Origin: Lentisphaerae bacterium GWF2_50_93
GTDB taxonomy: Bacteria > Verrucomicrobiota > Lentisphaeria > Victivallales > GWF2-50-93
Length of the DNA stretch: 64,000 bases
Direction: 5' to 3'
Assembly: GCA_001804815.1 (NCBI GenBank)
Contig: MHBI01000086.1
Span: forward strand, 1 to 64,000
The position numbers were made by a program, and so were the translations under genes. The notes under the pieces are model-generated. The model worked only from the letters and a program-made list of their open reading frames with translations, made no database searches and had not been told where the DNA came from. This document shows positions 1 to 8,120 of this stretch, piece by piece (the first letter of the stretch is position 1; the number at the start of each line of letters is the position of its first letter).

Positions 1-329
1 GCCAGAAGAGAAAGCTCGACAAGTCGAGAGCTGAAGCCTACAGGAACAGATTGGTTCCAGTAGATAAAAGCAAACTCAACATGGGCAATTCATATGAAGC
101 CCCTCCGGATTATTACAGGGATATAGCTTTTACCTGTGTTGACTGCGGCTCAAAGGAAACCTGGTTGGCGGAGCAGCAGAAGTGGTGGCATGAAGAAGCT
201 GGAGGCTACTATTTCAGTACGGCAATCCGATGTAGGAAATGCCGCGAAATAGAAAAGGAAAGAAAAGCTGAAGCGAGAAAAGTTCATCTTGATGGGATAA
301 AGATGCGGAAAAGATTAAAAATGCAATAA
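1..329 (+). CDS. Zinc-ribbon protein, 5' end outside the window
   Basis: The frame is open from the first bases of the window, so the gene begins upstream; a TTG at 51 is only an internal codon. The visible part has two CxxC pairs (CVDC and CRKC) about 35 residues apart, enclosing an aromatic-rich stretch (QQKWWHEEAGGYYF), followed by a basic, Glu/Lys-rich helix. This is the layout of the short bacterial probable zinc-ribbon proteins (zf-trcl type), which bind one zinc ion and have no established role. It ends with TAA at 327-329. A small palindrome (CCGCCGTGACGGCGG) lies about 35 nt downstream but has no T-run, so it is not a convincing terminator. Confidence 0.6.
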   Translation, partial: QKRKLDKSRAEAYRNRLVPVDKSKLNMGNSYEAPPDYYRDIAFTCVDCGSKETWLAEQQKWWHEEAGGYYFSTAIRCRKCREIEKERKAEARKVHLDGIKMRKRLKMQ

Positions 330-491
330 GGGCTTTCCTGGAAAAGCGCAATTCAAGAATCTCCGCCGTGACGGCGGACACTACATCAGGAGAATCACAG
401 GCAAGTCTGCTCGTGCTGTTAAAAAAAGAACCCTTTTCTGAGGTTGTCTGGACAAAACAGGCATGCTCTTCAAAAAACCTTGAAAAATGGC

Positions 492-519
492 TTGTTTTTG
501 TTGCAAGCTATGTTAGAAT
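492..519 (+). promoter_or_regulatory. Possible promoter of tRNA-Asn
   Basis: TTGTTT (492-497) and TAGAAT (514-519) are separated by 16 bp, about 25 nt upstream of the mature tRNA 5' end. The match to a sigma-70 type promoter is moderate and rests only on sequence and position. Confidence 0.3.
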
Positions 520-543
520 AAGCGCCGCTACGTATAAAAATAC

Positions 544-618
544 TCCGACATAGCTCAGCGGTAGAGTAGGTGGCTGTTAACCACTTGGTCGCAGGTTCGA
601 ATCCTGCTGTCGGAGCCA
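544..618 (+). tRNA. tRNA-Asn (GTT)
   Basis: A complete cloverleaf is visible: acceptor TCCGACA (544-550) pairs with TGTCGGA (608-614), the discriminator is G615 and CCA is encoded at 616-618. The D arm contains TAGCTCAGCGGTAGAG, the anticodon loop CTGTTAA carries GTT at 576-578, and the T arm contains GGTTCGAATCC. It stands alone between the zinc-ribbon fragment and the membrane TPR gene. Confidence 0.97.
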
Positions 619-711
619 ATTTTACATTTTCTGAACTTTAATAATCTACCATAGTCTTTATTGCCGTAGGTTTTGCAAATATAATGTTTAAGCACTATTT
701 TCATTGCCAGC

Positions 712-1296
712 ATGAAAATATTTGTCAAAATCCTATTGTTCATAGCAATCATTGTATCCGGGGGCTTGGCACTTCTTGGGATGAAGTTTGGGATATTAGG
801 ACTTGCTTTTCTTACTGTCCCATTTGGGCTTACCTGCGGACTTCTACTGGGAAAAGAAGTCATCGGGCCCTATGTCGGCAATTCTTTGGCCAATCAGGTA
901 TATACCCCTAAGAATATCAAGCCCATGCCTCCTGAATTCCCGCAGATCCGTGCGAAGATTGCAAACGAGAAGTATGGCGAAGCCGTAGCAGACCTAAAAG
1001 CACTCCTGGAAAAAGATCCGGGGAACTATCATATAATTGAGCTGCTGATCGAGATCTTTGTCAACAAGACAAACGATCATGAGAACGCCATAGGCCTCAT
1101 AAGCGCCTACCTGAAAAAGGATGGCCGTTGCGCGCAGGATGTCCCGATTGTCATGAAACTTGTGGATGTCTATCTCGAGGAGGATGCATTGGATGAAGCT
1201 ATTGGCCTGCTTGAGGACGAGATGGAGCGGAAGTATCCCGACAAGGAATTGAAATACATCAAGGCAAGGCTGGAGGGGATAGATCGGAAAGACTGA
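712..1296 (+). CDS. Membrane-anchored TPR-like protein
   Basis: The protein has 194 residues. Two hydrophobic segments at about 4-23 and 27-46 anchor it in the membrane. The rest is soluble and helical, with repeated ALxxLLEKDPxN-like and AIGLLEDEMERKYPD-like helix pairs typical of tetratricopeptide repeats, suggesting a protein-protein adaptor. No catalytic motif is visible and no specific family could be recognised. The start ATG has no clear Shine-Dalgarno sequence. The next gene, a PilT-type ATPase, lies about 220 nt downstream behind low-complexity intergenic DNA, so common transcription is uncertain. Confidence 0.6.
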   Translation: MKIFVKILLFIAIIVSGGLALLGMKFGILGLAFLTVPFGLTCGLLLGKEVIGPYVGNSLANQVYTPKNIKPMPPEFPQIRAKIANEKYGEAVADLKALLEKDPGNYHIIELLIEIFVNKTNDHENAIGLISAYLKKDGRCAQDVPIVMKLVDVYLEEDALDEAIGLLEDEMERKYPDKELKYIKARLEGIDRKD

Positions 1297-1342
1297 AACT
1301 GCGTAACGGAGAACCGGTGAATCGGAGATGGGGAGTAGAGAA

Positions 1343-1374
1343 GAACATTCAACATCGAACGTCCAACTTCGAAT
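1343..1374. repeat. Intergenic AACATCGAACGTCCAACTTCGAA-type repeat
   Basis: A TCCAACTTCGAA-containing stretch in the gap before the PilT gene recurs in similar form at 35573-35613 (AACATCGAACATCC followed by AACTTCGAACTTCC). It is non-coding low-complexity DNA of the kind scattered between genes in this genome. Confidence 0.45.
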
Positions 1375-1518
1375 GATGGAGAGAAATAGAGAGGACAGAG
1401 GTCGGTAACCGATTACGGATCCCGGATTTCTGATTACCGATTGCAGAACCCTTGAAATTCCCTGTTTCCGCCCGTATTCTTACCCTTCAGCAAAATAACA
1501 TTAAGAACGGTGCCGCAT

Positions 1519-3699
1519 ATGATCAACGACCTTCTTTCCAAAATGATGTCCCTCGGGGCTTCAGACCTTTTTGTTTCCGCCGGAAAAGTTCCGTATGCCA
1601 GGATAAATACTTCAATGAGGCCGCTCGATGCGCCGGTTGTCACGGCGGATGAAATTGAGAGTTTCAGGACAAGCATCCTGGTAACTGAAGTTGAGAACAA
1701 ATACCAGCAGACCGGGAGCGTCGACACCGGATTCTCATTCGGCGGTTCCCGATACAGGATAAATTTCCTCCTGCAGCAGGCGCAGCCGGGATTTGTCGCC
1801 AGGCTTGTTCCGTCAGGAGCTCTTGAGTTCAGTGCGCTCAATCTGCCGAAGGTGCTTTCCGAACTTGCTGAACGTCCGAGGGGTCTTGTTCTCATTGTTG
1901 GTGCGGCCGGCAGCGGGAAATCCACCACGATGGCGGCGATGCTCAATCACATTAACGAGACTTTCAACAAGCATATTGTCACGATTGAAGATCCGATAGA
2001 GTTTGTGCACCGCGACAAGAAGTGCCTTGTCACGCAGCGCGAGATAGGTTCCGACACTGCGGATTTCGCAGAGGCGCTGAAGAACGTAGTCAGGGAGAGC
2101 CCGGACGTGATATTCATCGGCGAGATGCGCGATCTCGAGACGATGCAGATTGCGATTTCCGCAGCCTTGACCGGACATCTTGTGATTTCAACTGTGCACA
2201 CGGCGAATGTAATCCAGTCCATTGAACGAATAGTCAATAATTTCCCTGAGCATCTGCGTGAACAGGCGTCTGCGGATCTCGCACTTGCCTTGGAGGGGAT
2301 AGTCGCACAGAGGCTTGTACCGAGGGCTGATGGAGGAGGCATGGTTCCCGCAGTTGAAATTTTGAAGGCGACACCACTGGTGAAGAGGGTAATCGAAGCC
2401 AGGAACTACTCCGATCTGGAAGACCTGATAAAGCGCGGATACGAGGAGGGGATGCAGACTTTCGCACGCGCCCTGGCCGACCTGTGCAAGGCTGGCAAGA
2501 TAACGCTGGCTTCAGGTTCCGCAGCATCGACGAACCACGAGGAGTTTGTGCTGCTGGTCCAGGGGATGGAGAGCGGAGTTGACATGTTCCGTGATACTCT
2601 CGAAGGCGAAACACAGGATGAGAAGACGATCAACATGAAGCGTCTCCTCCACAGCGCTGTTTCCAACGGTGCAAGCGACCTCATAATCACAGCTGGACAC
2701 AGTCCATGCCTCCGAATCAATGGCGAGCTCAATCCTCTTGCGACCGAACCGCTCAGTCCTTCAGACACTAAGCGCCTCCTGTTCAGCGTGCTCAATGCAA
2801 AGCAGAGGGAGATATTCGAGGAAAGGCGCGAGGTCGATTTCGCATTGAGCGTGAACGTCATGAAGAAGAACGAGGACGGCACGGTCGATTCATCGCCTTT
2901 CCGTTTCAGGGTGAACGGATTCTACCAGAGGGGCAGCGTCGCCTCGGCGATCAGGGTGATCCCGAAGAGGATTCCACCGCCAGAGGAGCTGGGACTCCCG
3001 AAAACACTGGTGAACATGATGGACAAGCATCAGGGGCTGATTCTTATCACAGGCCCCACCGGACATGGAAAGAGCACGACCATGGCGAGCCTCATCAACA
3101 GGATAAACGAGACCCGCGCATGCCATATCATCACAGTCGAGGATCCGATCGAATATGTGCACGGCAACAAGAAGGCGGTCATCGAGCAGCGTGAGGTCTA
3201 TGCTGATACTCTCAGCTTTGCGAATGCGCTCAAATACGTCCTGCGCCAGGATCCTGACGTCATACTTGTCGGTGAGATGCGCGATACTGAAACCATCGGC
3301 GCGGCGCTGACCGCGGCTGAAACCGGACATCTTGTCCTTGCCACGCTGCATACGAACGATGCGGCGCAGAGCATAGACCGTATAATAGACTCGTTCCCGG
3401 CGCACCAGCAGAACCAGATAAGGCTCCAGCTTTCCGGAACAGTGCTCGGAATTGTCGCGCAGAGGCTCCTTCCCAGACGCGACGGCAAAGGGCGCGTCGC
3501 CGCCTTTGAAGTACTGGTTGGGACTCCTGCGATAAGGGCGACGATCCGTGAAGGCAAGAGCCATCTCATCGCATCAATCATTGAGACCATGTCCAAGGAT
3601 GGGATGATCACGATGGACAAGGCTCTCAAGGAGCTCTACACCTCGAACCAGGTCAGAAGGCAGGACGCCGCAAGCCTGATGGCGACGCAGGCCAACTGA
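1519..3699 (+). CDS. Tandem PilT-type twitching ATPase (two fused PilT modules)
   Basis: PilT-family ATPases power retraction of type IV pili as cytoplasmic hexamers and are usually 340-380 residues long. This protein has about 726 residues and contains the fold twice. Numbered from the GTG at 1510, module 1 (about 1-335) has Walker A GAAGSGKST at 131-139 and Walker B DVIFIGEMRD near 199. Module 2 (about 372-725) has GPTGHGKST at 515-523, DVILVGEMRD near 583 and the PilT-type tail PAIRATIREGKSHL. Each module begins with a GASDL-containing PAS-like N-domain. I prefer the ATG at 1519, because PilT proteins begin close to this GASDL motif, over the GTG at 1510. Both active sites look intact. Module 1 has a weaker version of the C-terminal motif. 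No other pilus gene is adjacent. Confidence 0.88.
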   Translation: MINDLLSKMMSLGASDLFVSAGKVPYARINTSMRPLDAPVVTADEIESFRTSILVTEVENKYQQTGSVDTGFSFGGSRYRINFLLQQAQPGFVARLVPSGALEFSALNLPKVLSELAERPRGLVLIVGAAGSGKSTTMAAMLNHINETFNKHIVTIEDPIEFVHRDKKCLVTQREIGSDTADFAEALKNVVRESPDVIFIGEMRDLETMQIAISAALTGHLVISTVHTANVIQSIERIVNNFPEHLREQASADLALALEGIVAQRLVPRADGGGMVPAVEILKATPLVKRVIEARNYSDLEDLIKRGYEEGMQTFARALADLCKAGKITLASGSAASTNHEEFVLLVQGMESGVDMFRDTLEGETQDEKTINMKRLLHSAVSNGASDLIITAGHSPCLRINGELNPLATEPLSPSDTKRLLFSVLNAKQREIFEERREVDFALSVNVMKKNEDGTVDSSPFRFRVNGFYQRGSVASAIRVIPKRIPPPEELGLPKTLVNMMDKHQGLILITGPTGHGKSTTMASLINRINETRACHIITVEDPIEYVHGNKKAVIEQREVYADTLSFANALKYVLRQDPDVILVGEMRDTETIGAALTAAETGHLVLATLHTNDAAQSIDRIIDSFPAHQQNQIRLQLSGTVLGIVAQRLLPRRDGKGRVAAFEVLVGTPAIRATIREGKSHLIASIIETMSKDGMITMDKALKELYTSNQVRRQDAASLMATQAN

Positions 3700-3700
3700 A

Positions 3701-3758
3701 GATTGGGTGATTTGGAGATTGGGTGATTTAGAGATTGAAGGATTTGGAGATTTGATAG
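3701..3758. repeat. 8/16-bp tandem repeat (GATTGGGT-GATTTGGA)
   Basis: The words GATTGGGT and GATTTGGA alternate, giving a 16-bp period (copies start at 3701, 3717, 3733 and 3749) built from an 8-bp unit. The array at 35663-35725 is the same kind of 8-bp repeat read on the other strand. The whole 427-nt gap 3700-4126 holds only this repeat, the two palindromic repeats listed next and AT-rich DNA; I see no gene in it. Confidence 0.7.
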
Positions 3759-3791
3759 TTGTAACTGGAAACTTGCAATTGGAAATACAAT

Positions 3792-3819
3792 TAGGAGCGC
3801 TGGCGTCCCGCCGGCAATA
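3792..3819. repeat. Dispersed 28-bp palindromic repeat, copy 1
   Basis: TAGGAGCGCTGGCGTCCCGC followed by CGGCAATA is an imperfect hairpin (GCTGGCG/CGCCGGC). The reverse complement occurs with two or three changes at 44071-44098. It is a short dispersed intergenic palindrome. Confidence 0.65.
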
Positions 3820-3965
3820 TATTTGATATTTTGAATTGGTAATTGTTTATTACTTCCTGCAACTGACGAGAATGGCGCTAAGATAAGACAAACTAAAGTT
3901 TGAACTCCAACATTTGTCGGTGTGCTGAGGTTGGAGTCCAAGCTTCAGCTTGCAGTTTGTGTAGG

Positions 3966-4032
3966 AGTAGGTATGCCCTTTAGGATGTACCATTCTAAAA
4001 TTCATGGTACAGGCTGAAGCCCGTACCTGCTT
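3966..4032. repeat. Dispersed 67-bp repeat, copy 1
   Basis: The segment begins AGTAGGTATGCCC and ends GAAGCCCGTACCTGCTT, so its two ends are roughly complementary. The reverse complement of 23105-23171 aligns to it over its whole length with only about a dozen changes. It lies upstream of the CDF transporter gene and has no coding potential. Confidence 0.7.
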
Positions 4033-4126
4033 AAAGACGGCATGTCCTTAAAAATCGACATGATGGTTGCACTTTTCCATAGAAACATCATATTTCCACT
4101 TCCAAAACTAAATTAATCGGAACAAG

Positions 4127-5038
4127 ATGAATCCTGAACTTTTATTGGACAGGCAGAAGAGGACGGACCGCGCGGTCTCTACAGGGCTCTTCTCCAACAT
4201 ATTGCTTGCGGCAGTCAAGGTGGTCGCCGGAATATTCGGACACAGCCAGGCTCTTCTTGCAGATGGGATAAATTCAACATCGGATGTTGCATATTACATA
4301 GCCGTGAAGATTTTCTTCAAGCTGGCGCGTAAACCCGCCGACAGGGAGCACCCATATGGACACCATCAGATGGAAAGCATCGCCGCCCTCATGGTCGGGG
4401 CGTTTGTCCTGACGACGGCAGTCGCAGTCTTCTGGGATTCGGTCAACAAGGTCTATGATCTGTTCGCGGTCAACGGGCAGAATCAGCCGATAGCATTTTA
4501 CGCCCTTTGGATAGCGCTGGCGACAGTTGGCATTAAGATATGGCTTTTCATATATACCAGGAATATTGGGCGTGAAATCAAGAATGCAGGAGTCCTCGCC
4601 CTGGCCTACGATCATAGGAACGACATATTTTCCGCTGTTGGCGCATCCATCGGAATAACCATGGGGCTCCTAGGATACTCATGGGTCGACCCGCTTGCTG
4701 GCGCCGTGGTGGCCGTGGTCATCCTCAGGACGGGGATTGAGATCGTAAAGGAATCCTCCGACGACCTCATGGACACTGTTCCTGCGGCAGCCCTGGAGGA
4801 GCAGATCAAAAGTGTAGTCAAGGAAATTCCTGATGTGTGCGATGTTGAGGACGTGCACGCCCACCGGTTCGGTCCTTTCCTGGTGCTGAACATCACAGTT
4901 GGAATTGACGGTTCGTTGACAGTTGCTAAAGGAGACGAAATTGCGACCAGGATAGAGGACAGGCTCTGCGCCGAGATGGAGCTTGTAAAAAAAGTATATG
5001 TCCATTATCACCCCGCAGGCTGTAGACGCCCGCGCTGA
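4127..5038 (+). CDS. Cation diffusion facilitator (CDF) metal transporter
   Basis: CDF proteins export divalent metals (Zn, Fe, Mn, Co) across the inner membrane in exchange for protons. The 303-residue length is typical. After a short cytoplasmic start, the first helix contains the signature LLADGINSTSD, TM2 is followed by HPYGHHQMES, and TM5 carries YDHRNDIFSA, the second metal-site helix (HxxxD form). The C-terminal domain (about 210-300) has the dimeric metal-sensing fold, with HAHRFGPFLVLNITVGID and VHYHPAG. The nearest relatives are the FieF/YiiP-type exporters; the sequence alone does not fix which metal is moved. It is monocistronic, with intergenic repeats upstream and the deformylase gene about 100 nt downstream. 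Confidence 0.9.
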   Translation: MNPELLLDRQKRTDRAVSTGLFSNILLAAVKVVAGIFGHSQALLADGINSTSDVAYYIAVKIFFKLARKPADREHPYGHHQMESIAALMVGAFVLTTAVAVFWDSVNKVYDLFAVNGQNQPIAFYALWIALATVGIKIWLFIYTRNIGREIKNAGVLALAYDHRNDIFSAVGASIGITMGLLGYSWVDPLAGAVVAVVILRTGIEIVKESSDDLMDTVPAAALEEQIKSVVKEIPDVCDVEDVHAHRFGPFLVLNITVGIDGSLTVAKGDEIATRIEDRLCAEMELVKKVYVHYHPAGCRRPR

Positions 5039-5142
5039 ATCCTTGGGTTCTGCCAGTTATTCAAGATCATATTCTTTTTAATCCCGCTAATATGGGCTAT
5101 ATTTGATTTTTACTTGTCTGCAGTCATGGGAGGTTGAATTTA

Positions 5143-5760
5143 ATGCGCATTGGTGGAAAGAAGATTGAAAAAGTCAGGGTTTACGGGGATCCGTTCCTTG
5201 GAAAGAAGGCCGAGTCCGTCAAAAACATTGATGATAAGCTGTTGAAATTTTCGGAAGTCCTGACAAATACGATGAGGGAATTCGATGGAGTCGGACTTGC
5301 CGCGACCCAGGTCGGGGCCGGCATCCGTGTCATTTCCCTTGGTGTTCCAATCCCCAGGGATGAGAACGAGGTGCAGATCATTTCATCGCCCGGCGAGGCT
5401 CTTCTGCTCAACAGGATGCCCCTCGTGCTTGTGAACCCTGAGATAGTGTCATATGGGCCGGATATCTGCGTGAAGGAGGAGGGGTGCCTGAGCGTTCCGG
5501 ACATCTATGCGCCTGTCGCAAGGCCCTCGAAGGTGGTCGTGAGCGCGCAGATCCTTGGAGGCGAGAGTTTTACGGTTGAATGCGGAGGGCTTCTCGCGAG
5601 GGCGTTCCAGCACGAGATAGACCATCTCGACGGGATACTTTTCGTGGACAGGCTGAGCAAGGAGGCCTATGAGAGGATCGAACCGGCGCTTGGCAAGCTC
5701 AAAAGGAGATATGCGAGGTTGAAGTTCCTCAGGAAACTCATCAGGAAGGACAATGAATAG
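5143..5760 (+). CDS. def: Peptide deformylase
   Basis: This enzyme removes the formyl group from the N-terminal methionine of new proteins, using a metal ion (usually Fe2+). All three family motifs are present: GVGLAATQVG (motif 1), EEGCLSVP (motif 2, with the metal-binding Cys) and QHEIDHLDG (motif 3, HExxH). A long insertion between motifs 1 and 2 (about 25 residues around PRDENEVQIISSPGEALLLN) makes it somewhat longer than the E. coli enzyme. I place the start at the ATG at 5143 because GGGAGG at 5128-5133 is 9 nt upstream; a TTG at 5134 is too close to that site. Its last codons overlap the next gene by 8 nt, so the two are probably translationally coupled. Confidence 0.93.
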   Translation: MRIGGKKIEKVRVYGDPFLGKKAESVKNIDDKLLKFSEVLTNTMREFDGVGLAATQVGAGIRVISLGVPIPRDENEVQIISSPGEALLLNRMPLVLVNPEIVSYGPDICVKEEGCLSVPDIYAPVARPSKVVVSAQILGGESFTVECGGLLARAFQHEIDHLDGILFVDRLSKEAYERIEPALGKLKRRYARLKFLRKLIRKDNE

Positions 5761-6676
5761 CACCAAGAATTTCTTTACGACGGTCATATCGATATGCAGT
5801 GGCACGGATGTTTTCCTTTCCCTGCTGAAAACATCGTGGCGCAAGGCGGTGTTTTATTTCCTACTGCTGGCATTCCTGTGTTCTCTCCTTGCAGTGGGCA
5901 TGCAGTCGTTCCCTGTCAAAGCCCTGATCTCCAGATATTGCGGGGCGCTGTATTCCCAGTTCGGCGAGGCGAAGTTCACCGACAAGGGGCTCCTCCCCTC
6001 GCTCAGCCCTGAAAAGGCGAGGTTCATGAGGATTGACGAGAACAGGGTTGATTTCATCCCCGACGGGAAGGACAGCCCGATATTCAATCCCGACGACGGC
6101 ACTTCGTACAGGGGAGTGCTATGGCTTCCGACATCGGTGGTCCTTTGGATGAAGGCGAACAGCGAGTTCTATGTGTTCCCTCTTTTCTTCTCATTCGCAA
6201 AAATGCCGGAACGCGGCAAGATCACCGAGAATCCTGGAAAGGGAATAATGGCATATGCCGAGAAGAACGCGTTCCAGCCGTCGAAATATATTTCTGAAAC
6301 GCCTCTGAATTTCAGCACGCTGCACACATCCCTCCTGATTGTAATGCTCATGCTTCTCTTTGCGAACATCTTCATCACCATGCTCTTCTTCATACCGCTG
6401 TCGGCAATTTTCTTCTCCTCTCTTTTCTTCCTGACAGGCAAGGGCGATCTGCCGGACGAAATATCATTCTCCAGTCTCTTCACGATCGCCATTTATGCGA
6501 GCTTTCCGGGGATGATCATAGCGACCGTCTACTACGGGCTCAACCTTCCATTCCTCGATTTCCAGACAGTGTGCCTCATCTGCTTCATGGTCTATCTTAT
6601 GCTCGTCCTCACCAGGATAAAGAAGATGAACAGGCCCGAACCGGAGGAAGATTCCGGACTCGACGACGATTTCTGA
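5753..6676 (+). CDS. Polytopic membrane protein, DUF1189-like architecture
   Basis: The protein has 307 residues. A helix at about 32-52 follows an amphipathic N-terminus with SLLKTSWRKAVFYFLLLAFL. A periplasmic domain of about 130 residues comes next, then four hydrophobic segments in the C-terminal half (about 190-290) and an acidic tail. This topology and the N-terminal motif resemble the DUF1189 family of unknown function; the resemblance is by eye only. The ATG overlaps the end of the deformylase gene (ATGAATAG), so they form a pair. No enzyme motif is visible. Confidence 0.55.
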   Translation: MNSTKNFFTTVISICSGTDVFLSLLKTSWRKAVFYFLLLAFLCSLLAVGMQSFPVKALISRYCGALYSQFGEAKFTDKGLLPSLSPEKARFMRIDENRVDFIPDGKDSPIFNPDDGTSYRGVLWLPTSVVLWMKANSEFYVFPLFFSFAKMPERGKITENPGKGIMAYAEKNAFQPSKYISETPLNFSTLHTSLLIVMLMLLFANIFITMLFFIPLSAIFFSSLFFLTGKGDLPDEISFSSLFTIAIYASFPGMIIATVYYGLNLPFLDFQTVCLICFMVYLMLVLTRIKKMNRPEPEEDSGLDDDF

Positions 6677-6713
6677 GATAATCCAGTAATCCATGGGTGA
6701 TGGTGAATACGCC

Positions 6714-8039
6714 ATGAAAGAAAAAAACTCATATTCTTCTGCCGTGGAAATAGTGCGTCAGCTCCAGTCACGCGGATTCATTGCGTATTTCGCAGGCGGC
6801 GCGGTGCGCGACATGCTTCTAGGAAAGGCTTCCGAAGACATAGATATTGCGACTTCCGCAAAGCCGGAGGACGTCATCAGTATTTTTCCGAGGAGCTATG
6901 AGATCGGAGCGGCGTTCGGGATCATCAATGTCGTCTTCGACGGCCACCCGTTTGAGATCGCCACATTCCGCGAGGAGAGGGGTTATCTGGATGGACGGCA
7001 TCCTGGCGAAGTGAAATATACGGACAGTCCCGGGACCGACGCCCGCAGGAGGGATTTCACGGTCAATGGAATGTTCCATGATCCTGCCGCTGGCAGGATC
7101 TTCGATTTTGTCGGAGGCAAATCCGATCTTTCCAGCGGAATCCTGAGGACCATTGGAAGTCCGGAGGAGCGCTTTTCCGAGGATTATCTGCGGATGATGA
7201 GGGCGGTCAGGTTCTGCGTGAGATTCGGCTTCGAACTTTCTGATGACATCGCGCCTGCGATCAGGAAATATTCTGGAAGGCTGAAGATGCTTTCTGCCGA
7301 GAGGTTGCGCGACGAGCTGAACAAGATGCTGATGGGGCCGGATCCGGAACGCGCCTTCCGCCTGATGAATGAGCTTGGGATCCTCAGGGAGGTGCTTCCC
7401 GAAATAGCGGATCTGTGCGGAGTCACCCAGCATCATGAATATCATCCGGAAGGCGATGTCTTCGAGCATACGATGCTCATGCTTTCGCATATGGCATATC
7501 CCGATATCGAACTGGCATGGTCGATCCTGCTGCATGATGTCGGAAAGCCTGCCACCAAGTCTCTCGGGGAAGACGGCATTGAGCATTTCTATACGCATGA
7601 GCACAAGAGCGCGGAAATGGCTGCGGATATCCTGAAAAGGCTGAAGATGCCTTCGAAGAGCATCGACAACATCGTGCATGCCGTCAGGAACCACATGCGC
7701 TTTGCGCACGTCATGGAAATGCGTCCGGCGAAATGGCGGCGTCTGATTGCGGAGGATACGTTCCCGGTCGAGAACGAACTCCACCGGATCGACTGCATGT
7801 CGAGCCATGGCAAGACGGACTGCTTCATCTTTCTCCTTGACAGGATGAACGAGCTGGCCAATGAGATCAAGCTTCCACCGCCGCTGCTCACAGGCGCGGA
7901 CCTGATAGCGCTGGGCATGAAGCCGGGGCCTGAATTCAAGGAAATACTCAGCAAGGCCTCTGACCTGCAGCTTGAGGGCAGGATTGGCACCAGGGAGGAA
8001 GCCCTGGAATGGGTTAAGAACAGGTCAGAAGATTGTTAG
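6714..8039 (+). CDS. cca: CCA tRNA nucleotidyltransferase / poly(A) polymerase family, with HD domain
   Basis: The enzyme adds or repairs the 3' CCA end of tRNAs (class II nucleotidyltransferase). Near the N-terminus are the nucleotide-binding AGGAVRDMLLG and the metal-binding EDIDIAT, followed by RRDFTVNGMF and the RNA-binding helical region beginning EERFSEDYLRMMRAVRF. The middle-to-C-terminal part carries an HD domain (HHEYHPEGDVFEHT and ILLHDVGKP), as in many bacterial CCA enzymes. I start at the ATG at 6714 rather than at 6693, since the earlier start adds seven non-conserved residues and has no ribosome site. Sequence cannot separate CCA-adding from A-adding or poly(A) activity. Confidence 0.88.
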   Translation: MKEKNSYSSAVEIVRQLQSRGFIAYFAGGAVRDMLLGKASEDIDIATSAKPEDVISIFPRSYEIGAAFGIINVVFDGHPFEIATFREERGYLDGRHPGEVKYTDSPGTDARRRDFTVNGMFHDPAAGRIFDFVGGKSDLSSGILRTIGSPEERFSEDYLRMMRAVRFCVRFGFELSDDIAPAIRKYSGRLKMLSAERLRDELNKMLMGPDPERAFRLMNELGILREVLPEIADLCGVTQHHEYHPEGDVFEHTMLMLSHMAYPDIELAWSILLHDVGKPATKSLGEDGIEHFYTHEHKSAEMAADILKRLKMPSKSIDNIVHAVRNHMRFAHVMEMRPAKWRRLIAEDTFPVENELHRIDCMSSHGKTDCFIFLLDRMNELANEIKLPPPLLTGADLIALGMKPGPEFKEILSKASDLQLEGRIGTREEALEWVKNRSEDC

Positions 8040-8050
8040 GATTGCATTAG
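8035..8050 (-). promoter_or_regulatory. Weak candidate Pho box (reverse orientation) before phoB
   Basis: Read on the minus strand, CTAAT and CTAAC occur with an 11-bp step (TTAG words at 8036 and 8047 on the plus strand), the spacing seen at the three stronger sites of this island. It overlaps the cca stop codon, has only two units and points away from phoB, so it may be chance. Confidence 0.25.
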
Positions 8051-8120
8051 GCCCTTGAATATCTGGGGATTAGGCGCGACAATAAGGACGGACATAAATT
8101 ATTCTAACAGGATATTCTGG

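Noticed and set aside
368..553. A 61-codon frame before tRNA-Asn
   Set aside because: It runs into the tRNA, has no ribosome site and no recognisable sequence.
3636..3941. A minus-strand frame with ISKSPNLQ-type repeats
   Set aside because: It is the translation of the 8/16-bp tandem repeat and overlaps the PilT gene.
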